A stretch of 64,000 nt of DNA from Ruegeria_C sp041537925 (GCF_041537925.1 NZ_JBGOSH010000002.1:682001-746000); one strand, 5' to 3'; shown: positions 8,063 through 16,677, numbered from the stretch's first letter. The notes: generated by a model from the sequence alone, not told the origin. Numbers and translations are program-made.

Positions 8063-9199
8063 ATGGATGCGTTGACTATCGACGGCGAGATGTCGAGAGC
8101 CGTGAACAGAAACTACTCACTGACCGGGCCGGAATCGAAACGCGCGGTGGAAGCCGGTCTGGCCGCCGCCAAATGGTATCATTCCGACGTCCCGCGCAAG
8201 ACGATGAAGCGATTGATGAAGCGCCGTGACGGTCCGGCAGCTCGGGACACGGCCATCTGGGTTGTCCTGCATATACTTTTCGCGGCGGGTGGCATTTATT
8301 TCTGGGGATCTTGGCTCGCCGTTCCGTTCTGGCTGGCCTATGGCGTGATCTATGGCTCGGCCTGTGACTCTCGCTGGCACGAGTGCGGGCACGGCACTGC
8401 GTTTCGCACGCGCTGGCTAAACGACGTGGTGTATCACATCGCCTCGTTTCAGGTCATGCGGAACCCTGTCAACTGGCGGTGGAGCCACGCGCGCCACCAT
8501 ACCGATACGATTATTGTAGGCCGCGACCCCGAAATTGCCTGGATGCATCCGTTGAAGATGAGTCTGATGTCGCTGAAATATATTGGTATTATGGATGCAT
8601 GGGAGTCGCTGAAGGTGATCTTCCGGAATGCCCTTGGTCGCCTGTCCTCGGACGAGCTTGACTACATTCCCGAAACCGAAATCCCAGTGGCCGTGTTCTG
8701 GGCCAGAGTTCACGTTGCCATATATTTGGCCACGCTGCTGGCCACGATCTGGATGTTGATCGGCGGGTATGGTTGGAAGTCCGCCATACCGATCCTTCTG
8801 ATCGGCGGGCCACGGATTTATGGCTGCTGGCACATGGTCATGACCGGTTTGTTGCAACATGGGGGTCTGGCCGAAGACGTGATCGATCATCGTCTGAATT
8901 CGCGGACATTCTACCTGAACCCGGTCGGGCGCTTCATCTATCTGAACATGAACTATCATATCGAGCACCACATGTTTCCCATGGTGCCCTATTACGCGCT
9001 GCCTGAATTGCACGCGATTATCAAAGGTGACCTGCCGCCCGCGAATACCTGCCTATACGATGCCTACCGCGAGATGTTCGCCGCCGTCCTGCGCCAGAAG
9101 AACGATCCGAACTATTACGTCAAGAAGGTGCTGCCCGAAACGGCAAAACCCTATCGGGAAAGCCTTCACGACATCGTTCCAGACCGCGTGCTTGCTTGA
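8063..9199 (+). CDS. MocD-like membrane fatty-acid-desaturase-family oxygenase
   Basis: A 378-residue integral-membrane di-iron enzyme of the fatty acid desaturase/AlkB superfamily. The histidine boxes are present: HECGH (106-110), HARHH (142-146) and HIEHH (299-303), plus a QHGG segment near 265. Membrane helices lie around 64-100 and 209-250. The N-terminal YSLTGPESKRAVEAGLA followed by WYHSDVPRK resembles MocD, the oxygenase of rhizopine catabolism in rhizobia, which with a Rieske ferredoxin (MocE) and reductase (MocF) demethylates 3-O-methyl-scyllo-inosamine. The start at 8063 has AGGAG upstream; 8090 is an alternative. The next gene encodes the Rieske partner, and no reductase gene is adjacent. 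O-demethylation of a sugar or cyclitol is the favoured role, by inference. Confidence 0.8.
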   Translation: MDALTIDGEMSRAVNRNYSLTGPESKRAVEAGLAAAKWYHSDVPRKTMKRLMKRRDGPAARDTAIWVVLHILFAAGGIYFWGSWLAVPFWLAYGVIYGSACDSRWHECGHGTAFRTRWLNDVVYHIASFQVMRNPVNWRWSHARHHTDTIIVGRDPEIAWMHPLKMSLMSLKYIGIMDAWESLKVIFRNALGRLSSDELDYIPETEIPVAVFWARVHVAIYLATLLATIWMLIGGYGWKSAIPILLIGGPRIYGCWHMVMTGLLQHGGLAEDVIDHRLNSRTFYLNPVGRFIYLNMNYHIEHHMFPMVPYYALPELHAIIKGDLPPANTCLYDAYREMFAAVLRQKNDPNYYVKKVLPETAKPYRESLHDIVPDRVLA

Positions 9200-9239
9200 G
9201 GCGGGTGCGCAATCAATCGACAGGAAGGAAAGAATATCA

Positions 9240-9551
9240 ATGCCCTGGATCGACGCCTGTGCGACCGATGATATCGACGAAGAAGACGTGATCCGCTTCG
9301 ACCACGGCGCGAAAAGCTATGCGATCTATCATGGTGTAGACGGGGAGTTCTATTGCACCGACGGAATCTGCACTCATGAACACGCCCATCTTTCCGAAGG
9401 GTTGGTGCTGGATTTTGAAATCGAATGCCCCAAGCACAATGGTCTGTTCGACTATCGCACAGGAAAGGCCAAGCGGGCACCAGTCTGCGTCGATCTAGTA
9501 ACCTATCCAACAAAGGTTGAAACGGGCCGCGTTCTGGTGGACCTTTCATGA
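9240..9551 (+). CDS. MocE-like Rieske [2Fe-2S] ferredoxin
   Basis: A 103-residue soluble Rieske ferredoxin. The two cluster-binding motifs are Cys44-Thr-His46 and Cys63-Pro-Lys-His66, the standard C-x-H...C-x2-H arrangement. It begins 40 bp after the desaturase-like gene and its stop overlaps the next start (ATGA), so the three genes are translationally coupled. By analogy with MocE it should pass electrons to the upstream di-iron oxygenase. A GGAAGG ribosome-binding site precedes the ATG at 9240. No ferredoxin reductase is encoded nearby, so one encoded elsewhere must serve it. Confidence 0.9.
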   Translation: MPWIDACATDDIDEEDVIRFDHGAKSYAIYHGVDGEFYCTDGICTHEHAHLSEGLVLDFEIECPKHNGLFDYRTGKAKRAPVCVDLVTYPTKVETGRVLVDLS

Positions 9552-10366
9552 GTGCGCCAGAAGAGCCACGGCGGCGTCTGCCCACGGTCGCCGAATTGCG
9601 GGCGCTAAAAGGACAAAAGCAACTGACTATGCTGCGTTACTTTTCGCTGGATGAAGCAGCGGCGGCAGAATCGGCAGGGGTCGACATTGCATCAGTTCCC
9701 CCCGATGTCCTATTCGATCCCCGATACCGCGAAGTTGCCCCAAGCATCTTTTCGATGACTGGCCGGACCCACCTGGAGGCCGGCACCAAAGAGGACTACC
9801 TGCGTTGGTGTGGCGATGCGGTCGAGCGAGGTGCTGACGCGCTCTATTGCTCCGGCTCGCTTGAAACGGTGGAATTTCTGGCCGCTGAATATATCCCGAT
9901 CGTCGGCCATGTCGGTCTTGTTCCGGCGCGTGCGACTTGGACCGGTGGATTTCGCGCCGTCGGCAAAACGGCCGACAGCGCCATGCGGCTCTTTAAAGAG
10001 GTGAAAGCCTATGAGAGCGTGGGCGCTTTCGCGGTAGAGCTTGAAGTTGTACCAGTCGACGTTGCGACGGAAATCAGCAAACGCGTGAACATTCTGATAT
10101 GGTCGATGGGCGCAGGTGCGGGATGCGATGCGCAGTATCTCTTTTCCAGTGACATCCTCGGATACGCCGAGGGCCATATCCCGCGCCACTCAAAGATCTA
10201 CCGCGATTTCCGCGCCGAATATGACCGGCTGCAAACGGAGCGCATTGCAGCATTCCGCGAGTTTGTTGCCGACGTCGAAAGCGGGGTCTTCCCCGAAGAT
10301 GAACAGCTTGTGCGCATGGATAAAGCAGAACTGGAGGATTTCAAAAGCAGGCTGCCACCAGCCTGA
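9548..10366 (+). CDS. PanB-like (ketopantoate hydroxymethyltransferase family) protein
   Basis: A 272-residue TIM-barrel of the PEP-mutase/ketopantoate hydroxymethyltransferase superfamily. The C-terminal two thirds follow PanB: IPIVGHVGLVP, TADSAMRLFKEVKAYESVGA, FAVELEVVPVDVATEI (with the likely catalytic Glu), GAGAGCDAQYLFSSDILG and a VESGVFP-type tail. The N-terminal part does not show the VGDSLGM and ADLPF motifs whose aspartates bind Mg2+ in PanB; SVPPDVLFDPRY and PSIFSMTG stand there instead. It is therefore probably not a pantothenate enzyme. Its coupling to a MocDE-type demethylase pair suggests work on a C1 unit or an oxo-acid product of the pathway, but this is inference. Confidence 0.78.
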   Translation: MSAPEEPRRRLPTVAELRALKGQKQLTMLRYFSLDEAAAAESAGVDIASVPPDVLFDPRYREVAPSIFSMTGRTHLEAGTKEDYLRWCGDAVERGADALYCSGSLETVEFLAAEYIPIVGHVGLVPARATWTGGFRAVGKTADSAMRLFKEVKAYESVGAFAVELEVVPVDVATEISKRVNILIWSMGAGAGCDAQYLFSSDILGYAEGHIPRHSKIYRDFRAEYDRLQTERIAAFREFVADVESGVFPEDEQLVRMDKAELEDFKSRLPPA

Positions 10367-10450
10367 AGCCAGAGAGGGAACAGGAAGAAGACATTACATT
10401 GCCCCGCTGACAAGACCAAAACAAGGGGCGTCAATGGAGGAGAACCGACA

Positions 10451-11386
10451 ATGCTGAGAAGAACATTTCTAGGTGTCTTTACGACGCTAGCACTGACTGC
10501 GAGCACCAGCTTCGCTCAGGAAGGCCAAACCTTCTATTGGGTCTCGCACGGTGGCCCGGCTGACCCGGTCTGGACTTACTTTTTGCAGGGCGCCGAAGAC
10601 TGGGCTGAGGACACTGGTCACCGGGTGAACACCTCGTTCCATTCCGGCGACGTTCCAAGCCAGCAGGAAGCGGTACGCGCTGCCATCGCGGCAGGTGCTG
10701 ATGGCATCTGTTCAACCAGCCCTGACCCGGGATCTATGGTTGACGTTGTGGCCGAAGCCCGTGCGGCGGGCATCCCGGTCGTAAACTTCAACACCCCCGA
10801 CAGCGCCCCCGACTGGAATGCTTATGTAGGGGGCGACCTGATTTCCGTTGGACGGTCATGGGCGCAATACCTTGTCGACAACGGCCATGTGAAAGAAGGT
10901 GACTTCGTTTGGATGCCCGTCGAAGTGCCGGGCGCGTCTTACGGCGTCGAGGAAGAAAAGGGCATTGCGCAAGTGTTCGAACCGCTTGGCATCACCTGGG
11001 AAGTCACTGACGCCACGCTTGATCAGGCCGAAGTGATCCAGCGGATGACCGACTATATCACGGCCAATCGGGACCGGATCAGCGCCATGATCGGGCTTGG
11101 TGACATGGTGACAGGGTCGGTTGTGAGGGTCTGGAACCAGGCCGGCTTGGCACCGGGGGACATTCCGGTCGTCGGTTGGGGCAACTCGCTTGATACAACA
11201 CAAGGCGTGATGGATGGCTTTGTATCAGCAGCCATGTGGCAGGACCCGCAGGCGACCTCCTACATGTGCCTGTCGGCGCTGATGATGGAAAAAAGCGGTA
11301 TTCCGATCGGATTCAACGTTATAACCGGTGCGCTTTACGAGGCAGAGCACGCGCCGCTTTACCATGGCATCATGGGCGGCAACTGA
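10451..11386 (+). CDS. Sugar ABC transporter substrate-binding protein (MocB/RbsB-like)
   Basis: A 311-residue periplasmic binding protein of the type I ribose/autoinducer-binding family. The signal peptide is about 22 residues (Arg-Arg, then a hydrophobic stretch ending SFA before QEGQ). The mature part has FYWVSHGGPADPVW, AAIAAGADGICST, ARAAGIPVVNFNTP and PVVGWGNSLDTTQG. GGAGG lies upstream of the ATG. It is the first gene of a compact import system with the permease at 11453 and the ATPase at 12480, and a strong hairpin follows its stop codon. In rhizopine clusters the equivalent protein is MocB. Confidence 0.9.
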   Translation: MLRRTFLGVFTTLALTASTSFAQEGQTFYWVSHGGPADPVWTYFLQGAEDWAEDTGHRVNTSFHSGDVPSQQEAVRAAIAAGADGICSTSPDPGSMVDVVAEARAAGIPVVNFNTPDSAPDWNAYVGGDLISVGRSWAQYLVDNGHVKEGDFVWMPVEVPGASYGVEEEKGIAQVFEPLGITWEVTDATLDQAEVIQRMTDYITANRDRISAMIGLGDMVTGSVVRVWNQAGLAPGDIPVVGWGNSLDTTQGVMDGFVSAAMWQDPQATSYMCLSALMMEKSGIPIGFNVITGALYEAEHAPLYHGIMGGN

Positions 11387-11400
11387 TCTGCCCTGATCCC

Positions 11401-11425
11401 GCCCGTGGCGACCGTGGCCACGGGC
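11401..11425 (+). other. Intercistronic hairpin after the binding-protein gene
   Basis: GCCCGTGGC (11401-11409) and GCCACGGGC (11417-11425) form a perfect 9-bp stem with a 7-base loop between the binding-protein and permease genes. It lacks a T-run, so mRNA stabilisation or partial attenuation to favour the binding protein is more likely than full termination. Confidence 0.65.
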
Positions 11426-11452
11426 ACCTTTCCCTTACGCATTGAGACAAAC

Positions 11453-12478
11453 ATGGCCGATGAGAACATTACCGCTTCCAAGGCAGAGGCTCCCGAGAGC
11501 CCGGGCATGGTGAAGCTGTTGATTGCGATGCCGGAATTTGGCCCTCTGATCCTATTGCTGGTCATGCTGGTGGTTTTCACGTCGATCAACCCGGCCTTCA
11601 TGTCGCTGACTAATATCTCGAACGCCCTGACCTTCACAGTCGAGCTTGGCTTGATCGCCCTGGCCATGACGCTTCTGATGACAAGTGGCGAGTTCGATCT
11701 GTCGGTCGGCTCGGTCTTCGGGTTCACGCCCGTTGTGATGTGGACCCTGTTCAATACCGGGACCATGCCGCTCTTTCCCGCATTCGTTCTGGCGATCTTG
11801 GTGGCACTTGGAATTGGCATGTTCAGCGGTATCTTTGTCACCCGGCTGAACATCCCGTCTTTCCTGGTCACCTTGGGCATGCTGCTTGTGGTGCGCGGCA
11901 GTGCTTTGTGGCTGACCAGTGGGTTCCCGCAACGGACCTGGAATGCGGGCGAGCAATGGCTGGCCGAACTTTTGGTCGGTGATTTCTATCTCGGAGGTTT
12001 GCGCATTTACATGAGCCTGATCTGGTTCATCCTGATTGCCGTGATCTTTCACCTGCTCCTGAACAAATCGCGTTTTGGTAATTGGATACAAGCCACTGGC
12101 GGAAACGCCGGTGCGGCACGCAACCGTGGGGTGCCGATCAAACGGGTCAAGTTGATCCTGTTTATGCTCTGCTCGGCGATGGCCGGGCTGGCGGGCGTCA
12201 TTTCGTCGATCCGGGTGTCGGCGGCAAACCCGAACTCTGGCATGGGCTACGAACTGGAAGTTATTGCCATGGTCGTCATTGGCGGCACGGTTCTGACCGG
12301 CGGGCGCGGAACGATCATCGGGACGGTGCTGGGCGTTCTCATTCTCAGGCTGATGCGAAACGGCATCGTTCTGATCGGTGTGCCGGGCCTTGCCTACAAC
12401 ATTTTTATCGGGGCGATCATCCTTGGCATGATGGCATTGCATGCGGCACTAGAACGCCGCCACAACGAGGGGGTGTGA
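11453..12478 (+). CDS. Sugar ABC transporter permease (RbsC/XylH family)
   Basis: A 341-residue inner-membrane permease of the branched-chain/ribose type. Features include a first membrane helix at about 25-45, TSGEFDLSVGSVFG (the conserved GEFDLSVG motif), FVTRLNIPSFLVTLGM, ATGGNAGAARNRGV (the ATG-NxxAAR motif) and VIGGTVLTGGRGTI near the C-terminus. ATG at 11453 is chosen because an upstream in-frame GTG at 11405 falls within the intercistronic hairpin. It works with the 10451 binding protein and the ATPase that starts 2 bp after its stop. Confidence 0.9.
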   Translation: MADENITASKAEAPESPGMVKLLIAMPEFGPLILLLVMLVVFTSINPAFMSLTNISNALTFTVELGLIALAMTLLMTSGEFDLSVGSVFGFTPVVMWTLFNTGTMPLFPAFVLAILVALGIGMFSGIFVTRLNIPSFLVTLGMLLVVRGSALWLTSGFPQRTWNAGEQWLAELLVGDFYLGGLRIYMSLIWFILIAVIFHLLLNKSRFGNWIQATGGNAGAARNRGVPIKRVKLILFMLCSAMAGLAGVISSIRVSAANPNSGMGYELEVIAMVVIGGTVLTGGRGTIIGTVLGVLILRLMRNGIVLIGVPGLAYNIFIGAIILGMMALHAALERRHNEGV

Positions 12479-12479
12479 C

Positions 12480-13244
12480 ATGGCAAATGCTGAAGCCCCG
12501 CTGGTGGAGATGCGGAACATCGAAAAGTTCTATGGCCGGATCCACGCGCTTCGTGGCGTGAACCTGTCGATCAAGAAAGGCGAAATCGTTGGCCTTCTTG
12601 GAGACAACGGAGCGGGCAAATCAACCCTTATCAAAGTGTTATCGGGCGCTGTGCCATATACTTCGGGCGAGATTTCGATCAAGGGTCGCCCGGTAAAGCT
12701 GAAAACAACGAACGACGCGATCAATGCCGGGATCGAAACTATTTATCAGGACTCGGCGCTGGTGCCGCAGCTTTCGATTGCCCGCAATCTGTTTCTAGGC
12801 CGTGAGCTTCGCAAAGGATCGAAGTTTCTCGATTGGATGGACCAGGAAGAGATGAACCGGGTTGCCAGCGAATTGCTATTGCGCGTGGGCATCACCAAGA
12901 ACATTCCACCCACAACGCCGATCGGATCGCTTTCGGGTGGCGAACGGCAGGCCGTCGCCATCGCCCGCGCGATGTACTTTGACAGCGACATCATCATTTT
13001 GGACGAACCCACGAACAATCTTGGCGTGGCCGAAACGCAGGGTGTACTGCAGTTCGTGCGCGACGCGCGAGACAGCGGTCATTCCTGCATATTCATTGCC
13101 CACAATATCCACCATGTGTTTCAGGTCGTGGACCGTATGGTCGTGATGCGTAGGGGCGAGATTGTTGCGGACGATCTTAACCCCAAAACCTGCAGCATTC
13201 AGGATGTCGAAGACGTCATTACCGGCGAATATGTGGCGGTGTGA
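12480..13244 (+). CDS. Sugar ABC transporter ATP-binding protein, single-domain
   Basis: A 254-residue ATPase with one nucleotide-binding domain: Walker A GDNGAGKST (41-49), signature LSGGERQAVAIARA, Walker B IIILDEPTNNLGV and the switch histidine in FIAHNI. Unlike RbsA or XylG (about 500 residues, two domains) it is half-length, so it must act as a dimer. It is 1 bp after the permease stop and overlaps the next gene (TGATG). It energises import by the 10451/11453 system. Confidence 0.92.
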   Translation: MANAEAPLVEMRNIEKFYGRIHALRGVNLSIKKGEIVGLLGDNGAGKSTLIKVLSGAVPYTSGEISIKGRPVKLKTTNDAINAGIETIYQDSALVPQLSIARNLFLGRELRKGSKFLDWMDQEEMNRVASELLLRVGITKNIPPTTPIGSLSGGERQAVAIARAMYFDSDIIILDEPTNNLGVAETQGVLQFVRDARDSGHSCIFIAHNIHHVFQVVDRMVVMRRGEIVADDLNPKTCSIQDVEDVITGEYVAV

Positions 13245-14302
13245 TGAAGCTTGCCGCCAAAGGTATTCGCGCAGATTTCCGCCCTGATCTCGGTCTGCTT
13301 GAAGGGTTTATCGTCACGGACGGAGGAATTGGGATCGCGCCCCTTCATCGCGCGCCCTGGGTCGGATCCGGCGAGGCGATGCCCGCAGATGCGGCCCCCT
13401 TCATGGCCAGGCTGGGCGGTGATTTCTTCTGCGCGCCTTTTGCCGAAAGCGAAGGCGACAGCCCGCTTCACGGCTGGCCGCCGAATTCGGCTTGGTCGGT
13501 TCTGGACAAAGACAGGCATCGGGTCCGCGCCGAGCTTCGCCAAAGCGTTCATGGCGCCCGGCTGATCAAGGAGTTGACGCTGCGCGACGGGCACCCCTTT
13601 GTCTATCAGCGCCATATATTCCATGGCGGCCGAGGATGCGTGACGGTTGCAAACCACGCGAATGTCTCGGTCAAGAATGGCGCATTGATTCGAACCTCGC
13701 CCAAGCTGCGATGGGAAACGCCGGTGACGCCACAGGAAAGCGACTCAGAGCGTGGACGTTCCGGGCTCGTGTACCCCGCGCAGGCTGATGATCCGCGCAA
13801 TTTCCCAGGTGTCGATGGCGCGGTCGATCTGACGGAATACCCATGGAACCCGCGTCACGAAGATTTCGTGGTTGGGATCGAAGCCCAATGCCACGCTCTT
13901 GGATGGGTCGCGGTGACGCGCACGGTTGAGTGCGATCTTTACCTGTCGCTCAAAAACCCCATGTCGGTGCCTATGTCGATGTTCTGGCATTCCAATGGCG
14001 GGCGTGACTACGCACCGTGGTCGGGGCGTCACGTCGGATGTCTTGGGGTTGAGGAAGGTGCCGCCAAGCACATGCTGGGTCTCTCGGGTGAAGAGTCGCT
14101 GACCGGCCCAGGTGCCTTGACGCTTGAACCCGGCGGAATCGCCGAGGTCCGTCATGTTATTGGTGCCATGGCCTGGCCAACGGCTCAGCCGGTCGCCGAC
14201 ATTCAGATCGAAGGCGAAAGCCTGATCGTCAGTGGCGAAGCCGGCGCCAAGCGAACCGTTCCCATTGACCCCGATTTCCTGCAATTGGAGGACGGACAGT
14301 AA
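13244..14302 (+). CDS. Aldose 1-epimerase-like (galactose mutarotase fold) protein
   Basis: A 352-residue protein with the beta-rich galactose-mutarotase-like pattern: GLLEGFIVTDGGIGIAPLHR, then AARLGG/PFAESEGDSPLHGWPPNSAW near the start (the His of LHGWP resembles the aldose epimerase NxxH region), KELTLRDGHPFVYQRHIF and a WNPRHEDFVVGIEAQ stretch. Family members interconvert anomers or bind sugars. ATG at 13244 overlaps the ATPase stop (TGATG), and its own stop overlaps the next start, so translation is coupled. It probably prepares the imported sugar or keto-sugar anomer for the neighbouring dehydrogenases; true activity is not known. Confidence 0.65.
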   Translation: MKLAAKGIRADFRPDLGLLEGFIVTDGGIGIAPLHRAPWVGSGEAMPADAAPFMARLGGDFFCAPFAESEGDSPLHGWPPNSAWSVLDKDRHRVRAELRQSVHGARLIKELTLRDGHPFVYQRHIFHGGRGCVTVANHANVSVKNGALIRTSPKLRWETPVTPQESDSERGRSGLVYPAQADDPRNFPGVDGAVDLTEYPWNPRHEDFVVGIEAQCHALGWVAVTRTVECDLYLSLKNPMSVPMSMFWHSNGGRDYAPWSGRHVGCLGVEEGAAKHMLGLSGEESLTGPGALTLEPGGIAEVRHVIGAMAWPTAQPVADIQIEGESLIVSGEAGAKRTVPIDPDFLQLEDGQ

Positions 14303-15330
14303 TGCATCCAGATCGCCCGATCATCCTAAGCGTGCCTGCACCCCGAACGCTTAACCTGATATTCTCACCCGACGCCCTGCGCCTGCTAAGATCACGCTAC
14401 GAGGTTATCGAGACAGACGAAGCCAATCTGCCTGCCTTGTCTGACGATGTCTTGGCAAATGCGCGATATATCATTGGCCAACCCGCCATCGACGTCGCCC
14501 TGCTTCACCGCCTGAAATCACTACGTTGTGTGTTCAACGTCGAAGGCAACCTGATAAACAACATGCCGTACTCAAGGGTGTTCGAACGGGGCATCCATGT
14601 TGTCACAACGACGGAGGTCTTCGCACAACCTGTTGCTGAGCTGGGCCTTGCGTTGGCCTTGAATCTGCTGCGAGGCATCATCGACGCCGATTTTGATTTC
14701 CGTGAAGGTCGCGAGAAATGGGGCGGTGACGGCAATGCCGGCGCGCGGCTTCTTTTCGGGGCAGATGTCGGGATCGTTGGCTACGGCGGGATCGGTCGGG
14801 CGCTTCATCACCTGCTGGTTCCATTTCGGCCGCAGTTGCGGATCTTTGATCCCTGGATACCACCCTCGCACATCATAGACGCGGGTGCGGAACCGGCGGA
14901 CCTGGCAACAGTCATGCAAAACAGCGACGTTGTTTTTGTCTTGGCCGGTGTCACGTCCGAAAACCAGAAGTTCCTCGGAGCCGAAAGCTTCGCATCCATG
15001 CGAAAAGGGGCCGCCTTCATTTTGCTTAGTCGCGCAGATGTGGTGGATTTCGACGCGATGGTAGACGCGGTCCACAGCGGCCATATCAGGGCCGCCAGCG
15101 ACGTTTTTCCCGAAGAACCAATGCCAAGCGATCATCCCGTCCGCCGCCGTCCGGGCTTTATTCGGTCGGCGCACCGCGCGGGTGCGCTGAGATCTGCTTT
15201 CCTGAAGATGGGGGATTTCGTTTTGGAAGACCTGAGCCTTCTGGATCAAAACCTCCCACCCTTGAGATGCAAAAGGGCCGAACGCGAGACAGTCGAAAGG
15301 CTGCAATCGCGTCCAGTCGAAGTGAATTGA
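14302..15330 (+). CDS. D-2-hydroxyacid dehydrogenase-family protein
   Basis: A 342-residue NAD-dependent dehydrogenase of the D-isomer 2-hydroxyacid family. It has an N-terminal catalytic lobe, the cofactor motif GIVGYGGIGRALHHLL (about 150-165), the Arg of ILLSRADVVDFDAMVDAV, Glu in DVFPEEP and a His in RSAHRAGA, matching the Arg/Glu/His triad. It overlaps the epimerase-like gene by one base and has GGAGGAC upstream. It would reduce or oxidise a 2-keto/2-hydroxy acid late in the pathway. Confidence 0.85.
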   Translation: MHPDRPIILSVPAPRTLNLIFSPDALRLLRSRYEVIETDEANLPALSDDVLANARYIIGQPAIDVALLHRLKSLRCVFNVEGNLINNMPYSRVFERGIHVVTTTEVFAQPVAELGLALALNLLRGIIDADFDFREGREKWGGDGNAGARLLFGADVGIVGYGGIGRALHHLLVPFRPQLRIFDPWIPPSHIIDAGAEPADLATVMQNSDVVFVLAGVTSENQKFLGAESFASMRKGAAFILLSRADVVDFDAMVDAVHSGHIRAASDVFPEEPMPSDHPVRRRPGFIRSAHRAGALRSAFLKMGDFVLEDLSLLDQNLPPLRCKRAERETVERLQSRPVEVN

Positions 15331-15331
15331 A

Positions 15332-15595
15332 TGTGGTCTAATTGAAGAGACCACGAAAGTAGAGCTTGAAAACCAGGTTCTGGTCGTGACCGGAGCCGAA
15401 GATGAACTGGGGGCCAACACTTTGGGCGGAGGATCGGATTGGGTAACGCGTGCGGCGAAGGACCTGCCGCTGGGGCGGCTCATACTGCCCGAAGACGCGG
15501 CAAGGTTGGCCGTTTATCTCTTGAGCCCCGCGTCTGCGCCGATGACTGGGGTTTTGCTTGACCTGGAGCAATCTGTAGTTGGCGCCCCCGGTTAG
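15332..15595 (+). pseudogene. Remnant of a short-chain dehydrogenase C-terminus
   Basis: An open stretch with GGGSDWVTRAAKDLPLGRL, ILPEDAARLAVYLLSPASAP and MTGVLLDLEQSVVGA. This is the C-terminal quarter of an SDR (P-G-R-x-x-x-P-E-D-x-A-R, then the substrate-loop/MTG-D-Q tail). The Rossmann half and the catalytic YxxxK region are missing. It directly follows the hydroxyacid dehydrogenase gene and ends by the 3' end of the opposing LacI gene, so a former operon member has been mostly deleted. A GTG at 15386 could start a 69-residue peptide, but no function is expected. Confidence 0.62.
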
Positions 15596-16617
15596 GGCGA
15601 TGGCGCTTGCGTGCTTGCGCGCACGATAAGATCGACACCTATTTGCGCTGGCTGCACATCCTCGCTGCTGGATTTGGTAAGCTCACCCAGCAAAAGCTCG
15701 GCCGCGCGGCGACCAAGTAGCGCGCGATCCTGTCTGATTGTTGTAAGCGCAGGAACATAGAACTGTGACATCTCGATATCGTCGAATCCAACAACCGAAA
15801 TGTCCTCGGGCACGCGCAGGCCACCCTCAAGCAGGCCAGAAATCAAACCGAAGGCTACCATGTCGGCCGAACAGAAGACGGCGGTTGGTCGGTCGCTCAT
15901 GTTCAAAATACGCCGCGCAGCATCGCGACCCGATTCCAGTGAAAAATCCCCCCGGATGATCCAGTCGGGACGCGCCGGCAAGCCAAGTCGCGCACGTTCC
16001 GCCACCATGCCTTCGCGACGTGCGATTGTCAGAACGTTGCCATCTGGCCCGGTCACATGTGCGATCTTTCGATGTCCTAGCGCGTGCAGATGCCCGATGG
16101 CAAGGCGCGCGCCCTCGACGTTGTCGCTGGAAATCACCGGAAACTTCCCGCCTTCAACCCATTCGCAAAGAAAGACGATCCGGTTCGCCACTCCAAGATC
16201 CGCGCATTGCCGCAAGGCGTCGGGCGAAAGCCTGCCATCAAGTGCAATGGCGCCATCGATGCGACCATCCAGAAAGTAGCCGGACAAAGCCGAATCCTGT
16301 AGCGGTTGCGCCTCGGTGTCGGTGATCAGAATCGCATAGTCCGAACCGGCAAAACCCTCGCTGATGCCGGCCAGAATCCCCGAGTAGAACGGCTTACCTA
16401 GATTGGGCACAAGCACCAGCACGGCACCGGCTCGCTTCATCCGAAGGTTCCGGGCGGTCTGATTGACGCGATAACCAGCGGCCCGTATCGCCTCAAGCAC
16501 CGTGTTGCGGGTCCGCTCGGAAACAAGATCGGGGTTCGAAAGCACGCGGCTGACCGTTGCAGTCGAGACCTGCGCCATTCGCGCGACGTCTTGGATGGTT
16601 GCAGTCTTCTGAATCAT
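15592..16617 (-). CDS. LacI-family transcriptional regulator (second sugar operon)
   Basis: A 341-residue LacI/GalR regulator. The HTH and hinge occupy residues 6-56 (ATIQDVARMAQVSTATVSRV, LSNPDLVSERTR and AAGYRVNQTARNLR), followed by a sugar-binding-protein-like effector domain ending in the usual VVGFDDIEMSQFYVPALTTI. It diverges from the SDR/MocA/ABC operon beginning at 16794, and a LacI-type palindrome with a central CG (16678-16691) lies between them, so it probably represses that operon until a sugar-like inducer binds. Confidence 0.93.
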   Translation of the reverse strand: MIQKTATIQDVARMAQVSTATVSRVLSNPDLVSERTRNTVLEAIRAAGYRVNQTARNLRMKRAGAVLVLVPNLGKPFYSGILAGISEGFAGSDYAILITDTEAQPLQDSALSGYFLDGRIDGAIALDGRLSPDALRQCADLGVANRIVFLCEWVEGGKFPVISSDNVEGARLAIGHLHALGHRKIAHVTGPDGNVLTIARREGMVAERARLGLPARPDWIIRGDFSLESGRDAARRILNMSDRPTAVFCSADMVAFGLISGLLEGGLRVPEDISVVGFDDIEMSQFYVPALTTIRQDRALLGRRAAELLLGELTKSSSEDVQPAQIGVDLIVRASTQAPSP

Positions 16618-16649
16618 GGATTTTGCGCGCTTTTCCGGTCTTCCCGACT

Positions 16650-16668
16650 TGACATGAAACTGGTGTCA
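16650..16668. promoter_or_regulatory. Second possible operator (TGACA-N9-TGTCA)
   Basis: TGACA and TGTCA face each other across nine bases between the LacI gene and the SDR operon. It lies 9 bp from the stronger 16678-16691 palindrome and may be an accessory site or overlap a promoter. Evidence is the symmetry only. Confidence 0.35.
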
Positions 16669-16677
16669 TTGCGAGTA

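Noticed and set aside
11552..12442. Minus-strand open frame of 296 codons
   Set aside because: It is antisense to the RbsC-type permease, and its composition (rich in His, Gln, Arg) has no homology; it mirrors codon bias of the real gene.
14572..15483. Minus-strand open frame of 303 codons
   Set aside because: It lies opposite the D-2-hydroxyacid dehydrogenase gene, which has a full set of motifs.
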